A DNA stretch of 64,000 nt. Source: Cynocephalus volans (lineage: Eukaryota; Chordata; Mammalia; Dermoptera; Cynocephalidae). The notes beneath the pieces were generated by a model. It did no database searches and had not been told where the DNA came from. It saw nothing but the letters and a program-made list of their open reading frames with translations. The position numbers and the translations under genes were made by a program. The stretch spans positions 92,135,005 to 92,199,004 of the forward strand of contig NC_084474.1 of NCBI RefSeq assembly GCF_027409185.1. Reading direction: 5' to 3'. Every line of letters starts with the position of its first letter. Position 1 is the stretch's first letter. This document shows, piece by piece, positions 52,734 through 64,000 of the stretch.

Positions 52734-55700
52734 AGTTCTTTATATTTTTTGTAGTTCTATAAATGGTAACTTTACAATTTTATTTTCTAGACATTTGGTA
52801 CTGTGGTACAGAAATGCTGTGGAATTTTGTATATTGATTTTGTATGCAACAACCTTGCTAAACACTTAATCACTTATTAATTCTAATAAATCTGAAGATT
52901 TTCTAGGATTCGTAATGCAATTGATGATATAATGTACAAATAATGACAGTTTTATTTCTTCCTTTCTAGAATTTATGCCTTTTACTTGTTTTCTTTGTCT
53001 TTCTGTGCTGGTATGGAGCGCTTGTACAGTATTATAAACACCCTTGTTTAATTCCTGTTCTTAATGAGAGTGCTTACAACTCTCAACAGTGAGAATAGAG
53101 TTCTCTGTATATTTTTTATAGCTGTTTTACCAGGTTAAGGAACTCTTCTAGACCCAGTTTGCCAAGAGTTCTTCTGGGGTTTGCAGTTTTTTAGTCATCA
53201 AAGAATGTTGACTTTTATCAAAGGCTTTTCCCACATCTATAAGAATGCTCATATGATGTTTTTCCTTAATCTGTTAATGTGGTGGATTTATTAATAGGTT
53301 TTCTAATGTAAAACCAACCTTGCATTCTCTGAATAAAGACAATTTGGTTGTGACATGCTATCTGTTCACACATCACTGAATCTGTCTGCTAACATTTAGA
53401 TGAGAAGTTTTGCATTTACATTGATATGTGATTTAGCCCCAAATTTTCTCTCCCATGCTTTGTCAGGTTTTGGTATTAAGGTCATACCAGCCTCATGAAA
53501 ATATTTATGCTTACTTTTTTTTCTACATTGTCATTATTCATTTTTTGTTGTTATTCATCTTTTGTTCCTTGAATGTTTATTAGAACTCTCTGTTAAAAAC
53601 CATCTGGGCCTACATTTTTTTTGTGGGGGGGGGGCAGGTTTTTAACTACTGATTTCCTTAATTGCTTTAGAATTATTCAGTCTTTATTATAATGTTATTA
53701 TTATAAATTTTTATTTTTATTACATTTTTCTAGAAAATTTATATTTCACTTAAGTTTTGAAATTTATTGATATAAAATTTTTTTATAATTTCCTCTTATT
53801 ATATTTATAATATCCTACAATATTGTCTGCAATATCTGATGTCTCCTCTTTATTTGTAATATGGTGATTTGTGCCTCATCTTTTTTCTTTATTAATCTAG
53901 TCAGAGGTTTCTCTATTTTATTAGCTTCTTCAAGAAATAACCTTTGGCTTTTTGCTATTGTGTGTTTCTTTTCTATTTTATTAATTTATGATCTTATCTT
54001 TATTATATCCTTCTACTTTCATTAATCTCTTCTGCTATCATTTTCAGTTCCTGGGGATGGTGCTTAGCTCATTAACTTTCACACGTTTCTCTTTTGATTA
54101 TAAGCATTTAAGTTCATAAATTCTCCCTCTAGATGCTGACATCCACATCACACAAGTTTTGATAAATACTTTTATTATTTTTCATTTTCAACACTTCTTA
54201 CTTTCCATGGTGATTTCTTCTTTCAACCATGAGTTATCTAGAAAGGTTTCCTAATTTCCAAATACATGCAACTTTTATAATTATCTTTTTGTGATTGATT
54301 TCTAACTTAATCATATTGGGTTCAGAGAATGTGATGTATATGATAAAAGTCCTTCAACTATATACCGGGTTATAAAGCAAACCACAACATATGTGCTTGA
54401 TAAAAATGTCTTTCTATAGCTGTTCAGTGAAATATTCTAAATATGTCCACCAAGTCAAATTTATTTTTAAATTTTTCAAATCTTCTATATCCTTAATAAT
54501 TTTTGTCCTCTCGATCTTTAATTTACTGAAAGAAGTGTGTTAAAATCACTCACTATAATTGTGGGTTTGTCTATTTCTCTTTGTAATCCTGTCAGGTTTT
54601 GCTTTATGTATTTGAGAATATGTTATGGATTGCATACACATTTGAAGATAGTGTAGCTTCTTGGTGAGTTATCACTTTTATCATCATGATGTTATTGTCA
54701 TTATTTCTGGAAATAGTTTATTTTTTGTCTTAGAATTTCTTTCCATTTGGATTTTTCTGGTACATCTTTTCTTACCACTTTATTTCAACCTTTTGTATCC
54801 TCGTGTTTTAATGTCTTGTGAACATCATAAAGCTAATTTTGTAGTTTTTGTCTAGGCTTTCATTTGCAATATTTACTCTATTTTCACTTGTTGTAAGTAC
54901 TTATATACTTAATATTTCTACAGTTTATTTTATAATCACTTTTTAGCTGTTACTTAACTACTCTGTGCCTCATTTTTCTCAACTGTAATATGGGACTAAT
55001 TATAGTGTCTACTTTAAAGACTCTGTAAGGAAGTTATATGTATACATAATACAGGCTTCTTTATAAGGATACTTATTTTAGAGCCCATTGTGTGTGTGAA
55101 GATTATATATATATAATCTTAGAATAATGCCTAACACACAGCACTACTAATACCATTATGGCTGTGGTTCTTTTTGGTCTACCATTTCTATTTTGTCCTT
55201 TAGTTATTTTTCTTTTCTTTTTTTCTTTTTTTTTTTTCTTGCCTTCTCTTGGGCTGGTTGTTCAGTTTTCCTTATTCCAACTTTTGGGTTTTCTAATTTA
55301 AAAGTTGTTCATGCTATTTTTTATTTTCTTCATAGTTACCTCAGAAACTGAAACTTCCATAATTAAAGCACCAAAACCCAAGTCTAAGTTAATTAATATC
55401 TTCACCTTCCTCCTGAACCTTTGAAATTGAAATTAAATCCTTATAACACTTTGATTCCAATCATCCAACATTCCATTTCCCATTAACTCAATAATTCATA
55501 ATTATAATTGTTTGTACTGTACGTTTGTGTTTAGAATTACCCTCATCTGTACCACTTCGTTTGTTCTTCCTTCTTTCTTGCATCTCTGACATTCCATCAT
55601 GTATCAATTTCCTTCTGCCTGTAGTTCATTCTTTCAAATTCCTTTTAATGAGGCTTTGATGGTAAAAAACAAAAAAAGCCAAAAAAAAAAAAAAACCTTA

Positions 55701-56058
55701 TTTTTGTTTATTATGAAGATGTCATTCTTTTCTCTTTTTTTCTACATCTACTTTGACATTTTATCCTTTTAAAATTTTTTGACATTTACTTGTACATATT
55801 TGTGGGGTTAAGTGTGTTGTTTTAATACAGGAATATATTGCACAATGACTCACTGAGGGTAGATAGCATAGTTTTGCACGTGTTAGTCCACCACCTCTTC
55901 TCCACGCCCCAGCCCCCCAAGACTCTGATAACCATTGAATGAAGTTATTCAGGCACAGAAAGACAAATACCACGTGACATGATCTCACTGGTATGTGGAG
56001 TCTTAAGAGAAATAAAAGTGGTTCTTATAGAAGAAGAGAGTAGAAAAATGTCATAACT

Positions 56059-56143
56059 TGCCAGTGTGCTCACTGGCTGAGCGTGGTGCAGACAACACCG
56101 TGCCAAGGGTTGCAATCCCCTTACCGGCCAAAAAAAAAAAAAA
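56059..56143 (+). mobile_element. Monomeric tRNA-Ile-derived SINE
   Basis: A single unit has CTCACTGGCTGAGCGTGGTG, then 'caagggttgcaatccccttaccggcca' split around its B-box, followed by a poly(A) tail. It is flanked by 15-bp duplications, AAAAATGTCATAACT (56044) and AAAAATGCCATAACT (56145), differing at one base. It is diverged from the dimer at 49414 and lies among minus-strand L1 sequence. Confidence 0.88.
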
Positions 56144-58407
56144 GAAAAATGCCATAACTCCTCCACCTATTGAAAGTATTTTTGTTTTCAGCACATCCTC
56201 AGATGTTATTCCACTGACCTCTGGATGCCATTGTTGCTGGTGAGAAGTCAATTGTCAGTCAAACTGCCATGTCTTTGAAGGTAATTTGTCCTGTCTTTCT
56301 AGTTCTTTTTAAGATCATCCCTTTGCATCTAGTCTTCTGAAATTATATTATAATTGTTGATTTTGTATTTTAAATGTTATGCTATTGGAATTTGTTGGGT
56401 TTTTGTCCTTATCAGTTCTGAGAAGTTCTCAGACATTATTTCTTCAAATACTGTTTTTTCTCTATTCTCTTTAGCTTTTCTCCAAGAACTCAATTTGGCA
56501 TATATGAGAACTTCTCACTTTGTCCTCCATGTTTTGTTAAGTCTTTTTTATATTTTCTGATCTTTCTGGACTGCACTTTTATGACATCTTCAGTTCTGTC
56601 TTCCACCTACTAGTTGTTCTTGAGCTGGGTTTAATCTGCTCTTCAACCTATTCATTAAAGTATTTTATTTTAGTTCTATTTTTTCAGTTATAGGAGTTCT
56701 GTTTGATTCTTCTATGATGCTCTAGCTCTTTACTGATTTTAATCTTCTTTTTCATTTCTTATAACATATTAAGCACCCTTATTTTACCATCTATGTCTCT
56801 ACTTTACAGTCCAACATCTGATTCTTTTTCAAGCCTGTGTCTGTTGATTTTGTTTATTCTGGGTCTCACACATGACACATTGTTTCCTTGTGTATTTAAT
56901 GACTTTGCTTTTAAACTCCGAATTATTTATTTTCCTTGTAGGTTTGGAATAAAAGTGGATTCTTCCAGAAAGGATGTGTTTTTTCCATAAGATGTCTGGT
57001 GTGTGTGTGACGGGGTACTGTCTGTCTAGGACCACTTTGAAATTAATTAATAACTTGAGGTTTGGAGAAGGCATTTATGGAGTGTGGTTTGGGACTGCAA
57101 ATTCATGGGAAGGACAATTTGGGTTGATATCAAAGGGTCAAGATGGGGCAATTTTATTTCCACTCATCTAGTAGGGTGGAAGGAGGATTATTTTTAGTTC
57201 ACCATTTACTGAAAGTGTAATCCTTTGGCTCCCACATTAACGGGAAGCAGTCTCGATCAGACTCCCCACCTGGTGGGCCCTGGCCTTTGTCTTCCTCCAG
57301 TTTGCAAGGCTGCAAAAACAGACGATCCTGCTTTGGCAAAAGCCCTGAAAATGAAAGTTGGCATCCATGCTTAACTCACCTCTCTGGATTTTGCCTATAC
57401 AAAGGTCCTGGGTTGAGTATTTCTGACTTTCCTGCCAGCTCACGGATGCACTTATAAATGGTTTTTTGTTTGTCTTTTAGATAATTAACATTCTTTTTTG
57501 TTGTTTTTCGTAGAATGCTTAGTCTGGATCCCTAGTCTAGGTATCATCTTAAAATCCACTTGTGGTCTCTATTTATTTGTCTTAATCCCTGAAGACATTG
57601 TTCAGAGGCCTCAGGAGCCAGGTGGTCACATACATCTCACTTTCTTCCCTGCTTAATGGGACCAGAGCTAGCTCTTAAGATGTCATAATGACAGTGCTTT
57701 TCTAGGATGGCAGGCTCAGAGGCCCAAGACGATGCTCGAATCTTTTGAAACCATCCACAGGTCCGGCCTTAGCTTGAATACCTCTAGTGACAAAGAGCTC
57801 ACTCCTTCATTATGCATTTCCCGGTTGAGCCTTTGTGATATAAATTTCTGCCTTATACTTCTTCATGTTACCTAACAAGTTAACCCATGCAGTGGGCTCA
57901 TGGAGCACAACAATGCTGTGTGTTAAGGGTCTCAGGAGAATGGTGAAATTTCAGGCACATGACAGGACATGTAGATGAGATCTAAAAGAAAGGCAACGGG
58001 AAGGGTAGGAGAAGGGACCCAGTATTTATTGAGAAGTTGCTCTCATGTGCTGGGAATATCGAGAAGATTAAATCAAACTTAATGTAAAAGTGTCCATGGG
58101 ATAAGTATTTTTTATCTCCATTTATTCAGATAAAAACATCAAGGCTTAATTTAAATAACTTTTCTGAGGTCACAGAGCTGACAAGTGACTGGGCTGGAAT
58201 TCAGCTCCTCAGACATCTTCTGGATCTTTGCTCTTCCTTGTGAAGGGGAGGCATGGGCCCCTGGAAGAACCAGGAGGATGTTGAGCTGTCACTGGGACAC
58301 CAGTCCCAGGTCCTCCAAAAGCTCCACAGCCATAATGATTTAAATTGGCTTGCCACTCAGCATCAAACACGGCTAGAGTTTTTCCACATTAGCTTTTCTA
58401 GGATTTT

Positions 58408-58430
58408 ATCTGGATCTGGATCTGGATCTA
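58408..58430 (+). repeat. ATCTGG hexamer repeat
   Basis: Three exact ATCTGG units followed by a partial unit. Confidence 0.88.
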
Positions 58431-61089
58431 TATCTTTATCAACCTATTATGCTTTTGAAAATGACGTGCAACATTACTAAAGTCCCCCTGACCTGCGCCC
58501 CCATTCTGACAGCAGATGAGTTGTCACCTGCACACCCAGACAAGGTTGCTATTCTAGGAGACGTGCATATTCCTCTCATCTTTGAAACATGTTTTTGTAG
58601 ACATATTGTAGTGCCTAGAAAATGAATAACTTTGGGGGGTTGTTTACACAAGTGGGTTGGGCTGTCCCATTATTCTGCGAGGAGCTGTTTCACTCACAGC
58701 ACATTTGAGGGTCTGTTCGGGTTGACACGCACAGTTATTGCTTGTTCTGATTAGAAATAACCCGAGGGGCCAGGCTGCCCTGCTCTGCAGTGTCCGGGAG
58801 GGGAAAGCTGCAGAGGCCTGCCCAGGTCCCCATCCCCTGCTGCAGGTGGACCTTCCCAGGTTGCTTTCCTTGCAGAGTCATGAGCTATGGGTGAATAATG
58901 ACTGTGCTCAAGAGATCAAGGGCAGCTGGAGCCTGCCTGCCACACGCCCCAACCCTCTACATCACAATGCATCTCCATCTGCTGGGCTGAAGCAGGAGGC
59001 CACAGATGGGCAGCCAGAAAACCCAGTCCCTGGACCTGGAGGCTGCAGGGTGATCCTGCTCCCAGTGAGGGGGAATTGAATTGGGCCCAGAGTTTCCAGT
59101 CCGACATGTCTCTGCCCCATGGCAGGCCCAGGTAGCCCCTTCTTGGCTCTGCCTATTTGGCCAAGTAGCCTTGGGCAAGCCTCAGCCCTGCTCCCTGCCC
59201 CACAATATTCCCTGGAACTTTCAGTGCCCCAGGGACTCCCAAGGCTGGCATCTGTGGGTTCTGAGGGCTGTCTGTCCTCCCTAGGAAGTGGGGAGCCCTG
59301 TAGTGCTCGCAGGCAGCAGGCTGGCAATGCGGGAGTTTCCACAGCCGGGTGTAGCCCCTGGGGGCGGCTCTCAGCATCTGGTGCACGACAGCCCCAGCTC
59401 TCACCGCTGGGTGGGATGGCCACTCTGCCCCAGGTCTCCCTGTAGAAGCCAGTGCCAGGTTCCCACTCTACTAGTGGCCCAACAGTGCTCCCTTAACCGG
59501 CTGTGTCCCTTCCCTGCGTCTCAGCACTCCCCTCTGGGTGGCCCCCGCACTTCATAGACAAACTCCTTGTGCCCGCATTCCTGTTTCAGGGCTCACTTAG
59601 GGGCACACTAACCAAGACCACAGCCCCGTCCCTTCCTGGGCCCTGCGGAGAAGCCAGGCTTAGCCAGGAGGCTCTCCACAGTTCCTCCAGCTCTGGGCTC
59701 CTAGACAGAGGCCGATGGGGAGGGAGGGAACCAGACCTGGAAACAGGGCCAGGTTGGCCCTCATGGTAGCTATGTGCGATTTGAAAACAGCACCCCGCCC
59801 CAAGGCCAAGGACCACTGAGCAGCTGCGGCAGGACTCCAGCCCACGAGGCGGGCCCTTGGGCAGCAACAGCCTGTGGAGGTGGCGGTGGTGGTGGGGCCA
59901 GGTGCTTGCCACGCCGGGGACATCCTCAGGCCTGGGCTTGCACCCGAGCACCCTTGAGGGGCTGTGAACATCACCCTGAGGCTGAAGGTTTTCTCCTTGG
60001 GGTGACACTGCTGGAGCAGGGGGCAGGACCCCATCTGCCTGCCCAGGCAGGCTTCTGACCCTGCTCTGCTGCTTCTTCCTGCTGTGTGATCCAGGCTCTT
60101 GAAAACTCAGTTTCCCATCTGTGACGGGGTCAATGCCCTGCCCCGGGCCCAGGTGAAGTGTCCAGGCCACAGCTGGCACAGGAAGCTCTCCACGAAATCT
60201 GTCCAGTGACCCAATGGACACCGTGCTGCCGTCCCCTGCCACTTGACTGTGAGAGTGAAGGTCCTGGAAAGTTCTTCCCTGACCTGAGCTGGAAGCTTTC
60301 GAGGGAGCTATTTTAATTAGGGACCCCAGATCCTACATGCCCCTGGGCCCCACAACCACCCACCTATTGACTGTCCATCCTCCTCCATCCCCAAGTGGCA
60401 GTGCCTCCCCACTCCTGGGTGGCCTTGTGGAAATGGGGGTGGGGTGGGGCCAGGAGCCTCAGCCGCTGCTCTGCACCGTGCGCCCCCCCGAACTGCCTCA
60501 GCAGTTGACCCCCAAATTCTGCTCAGACCTCATGGTGCCTGGGCACAGGTGGCACTCTGCACACCTGCAGGGGTGAGGGCTGCAGGGGGCTGTGGCGGGC
60601 ACCAGTGGGGACAGGGTGTGTGGAGCTGCAGGGTGACCCAGAGGGGAGTGAAAAGGAAAAGGAGGCGGGCTCACAGGGGGTCGCTGGGGTCGCCTGTATG
60701 GACCTGTGCCCAGGCTTCTTTGACCTGCTGTTGCCTCTGAATGTTTTCATGAGCATTTGCGTGGCGTGGGAGGAGGGGGCAGATGTCGTGTGGACCTCAT
60801 GAGAGAAAACAGGAGGCTGAGATGGCCAGAGCCATGATGGACTCAGAGTGGCCAGGGACCGCGGTGGGGGGCTCAAGAAAGTGTCCTGAGGGGGTTGCAG
60901 AGCCAGGCCCAGAGAGCGCCCAGCACGGGGAGGGGTGGCCTGGGAACCCTGGAGGGGTTGTGGGGACAGAGCCCTGGGCAGGGCCAATGCTGCTGGCCAC
61001 CACTTGGCCCATGTGCTGAAACCCCCACCTGAGTCGGAGACTGATGGGGGTCCTGACCACACTGGGCAAGCAGACGGAAGGACGCAGAA

Positions 61090-61566
61090 GGGGAGCGAGG
61101 CAGGCCCTTTATTGAAGAACTCGTCACAGACACGACACCTGGGCCTCAGCACGGCGGAGCCCAGTGGGGAGGCGCAGCCGGAAGGGGCCCCGGGCTTAGG
61201 GACAGCCATGGGCGGGGCGCTCTCGGCATCATCCATCCTGCACCACCTATGGCACCGTCTCTCCTGCCAGGGCCACCCATGTGCACCTCAGAGAAAAGAA
61301 CCAGCCCCAGGGGATGCCAAGGGCCAAGGAGGGAGACGGGCTGTCCAGGCCGTGCCCATCCTCACACTCAGCTCTTCTTCCTGTGGCCAACGGGGACTGC
61401 CAGGGGACGGAGCACCCTCTGCTGCGTGGTCCCCAGGTCACAGGCGCAGGTGCAGGGACGCCCAGGCCCGGGCTGGGCAGGCGCCATCCCCCGGGTGTGA
61501 GTGAACAGTGGTTTCTGCGCAGGGGCCTGTGAGCAGCGTGGGAAGGGGCGAGGGGGCCGCGGGGGC
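61090..61566 (-). other. TRAPPC9: TRAPPC9 3' untranslated region
   Basis: This runs from the stop codon to a cleavage site estimated 10-25 bases past the AATAAA at 61113-61108. The length of about 475 nt is inferred from that signal. The 237-codon minus-strand open frame overlapping it carries no recognisable protein. Confidence 0.75.
61108..61113 (-). terminator. TRAPPC9: TRAPPC9 polyadenylation signal AATAAA
   Basis: TTTATT on the plus strand is a canonical AATAAA on the gene strand, about 454 nt downstream of the TGA stop. It is the first canonical signal after the stop that I noticed. Confidence 0.8.
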
Positions 61567-61734
61567 TCAGGCCTGTGCCTCCAGGGCGCGCACGTGCACG
61601 CTGGGCAGGCAGAACCAGGATGGTGGCAGCTCCTTGCTCCTGCTGTCCTCATGGAACCGGATATGGAGGAAGAAGTCACCCGCATAGAGGAAGAGAAGGG
61701 CCCCGAGGCAGGCAGACTGACCCAATGGCTTCAC
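61567..61734 (-). CDS. TRAPPC9: TRAPPC9 last coding exon
   Basis: This exon encodes the C-terminal 55 residues and the TGA stop of TRAPPC9 (NIBP/Trs120 family). TRAPPC9 is a subunit of the TRAPP II tethering and Rab-GEF complex at the Golgi, and a binder of NIK and IKKbeta in NF-kappaB signalling; loss causes intellectual disability in people. The peptide begins [20 protein letters not shown], contains [11 protein letters not shown], and ends LEAQA, matching the mammalian TRAPPC9 C-terminus as I know it. The acceptor is CTTCCTTCCCGCAG|GTGAAG on the minus strand and the exon starts in phase 0, matching the donor phase of the upstream exon at 62352. The reading frame is intact. Confidence 0.95.
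   Translation of the reverse strand: MKPLGQSACLGALLFLYAGDFFLHIRFHEDSRSKELPPSWFCLPSVHVRALEAQA

Positions 61735-64000
<2,266 letters not shown>

Larger units (their letters stand above)
51030..57200 (-). mobile_element. Long antisense L1 tract with nested insertions
   Basis: T-rich plus-strand sequence is the reverse of L1 ORF2 and upstream L1 sequence. Landmarks include 'catgtggtggatttatta'-like RT-domain text near 53280, 'aaaccatctgggcctaca' near 53600, and 'tcagacattatttcttca' near 56430. It is interrupted by an MLT2 LTR (52230-52733), L2/MIR-like text near 55060-55200, a short plus-strand L1 3' end (about 55945-56040) and a monomeric SINE. Several L1 copies may be merged here. Confidence 0.7.
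39701..61089. other. Intergenic interval between TRAPPC9 3' end and KCNK9 promoter
   Basis: No gene is recognisable on either strand. The first part (39.7-46.3 kb) is unique DNA with MIR/L2 remnants. The middle (46.3-57.2 kb) is AT-rich and built mostly of nested L1 fragments, one MLT2 LTR and two tRNA-Ile SINEs. The last part (57.2-61.1 kb) is mainly unique, with MIR fragments at about 58000-58210 and 60060-60150. Possible regulatory sites are listed separately. Confidence 0.8.

Noticed and set aside
60013..60026. CTCF-like GGAGCAGGGGGCAG near the TRAPPC9 3' end
   Set aside because: Core fit is fair (12/14), but the two leading C positions fail; G-rich local sequence makes chance matches likely.
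59586..60242. 218-codon minus-strand open frame
   Set aside because: It crosses a MIR fragment at about 60060-60150 and has no domain or exon boundary consistent with TRAPPC9.
60523..61236. 237-codon minus-strand open frame next to TRAPPC9
   Set aside because: It overlaps the 3' UTR and intergenic DNA; no recognisable protein and mostly Ser/Pro-rich.

Overview
The window is mammalian nuclear DNA. It has split genes with consensus GT/AG junctions, a CpG-island promoter, and many decayed mammalian repeats (MIR, L2, L1M, MaLR and MLT2 LTRs). No Alu was recognised. The most informative lineage marker is a tRNA-Ile-derived SINE with no tRNA-unrelated body. It is present as a dimer (about 49414-49602), a monomer (about 56059-56143) and a short 3' remnant (about 11812-11854). 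SINEs of this build are known from flying lemurs (Dermoptera), so a colugo such as Galeopterus or Cynocephalus is the likely source. That assignment is an inference.

Two protein-coding genes are visible, both on the minus strand. KCNK9 (TASK-3 two-pore-domain K+ channel) contributes its first coding exon at 37164-37446, within a CpG island at about 36560-39700. Everything from 1 to 37163 is then the 5' part of its large intron; exon 2 lies outside the window. TRAPPC9 (TRAPP II subunit, NIK- and IKKbeta-binding protein) contributes its last two coding exons (62352-62575 and 61567-61734), a 3' UTR and an AATAAA signal at 61108-61113. The roughly 21-23 kb between the KCNK9 promoter and the TRAPPC9 3' end holds no recognisable gene.

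Region by region: 1-37 kb is GC-rich intron with scattered MIR/L2 remnants, several LTRs (about 7.4, 12.5, 13.1, 14.1, 23.1, 24.9 and 25.5 kb), L1 fragments (2.6-3.3, 11.6-11.9, 21.6-24.5 kb) and a GGAT-type tetranucleotide array (31.6-32.1 kb). 36.5-40.4 kb is promoter and CpG-rich DNA. 40.4-46.3 kb is mixed unique and MIR/L2 sequence. 46.3-57.2 kb is an AT-rich block of nested L1 copies carrying the two better-preserved SINEs. 57.2-61 kb returns to unique sequence, and 61-64 kb is the TRAPPC9 3' end.

In human and mouse these genes sit in an imprinted brain domain: KCNK9 is expressed from the maternal allele, and the PEG13 imprinting centre lies within TRAPPC9. Against that background three motifs stand out: a near-perfect RE1/NRSE (REST site) at 50564-50584, a 14/14 core match to the CTCF consensus at 40362-40375, and an oppositely oriented weaker CTCF match at 35120-35135. 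Together they suggest, but do not prove, a neuron-specific insulated regulatory unit between TRAPPC9 and KCNK9. No wholly new gene system was found.
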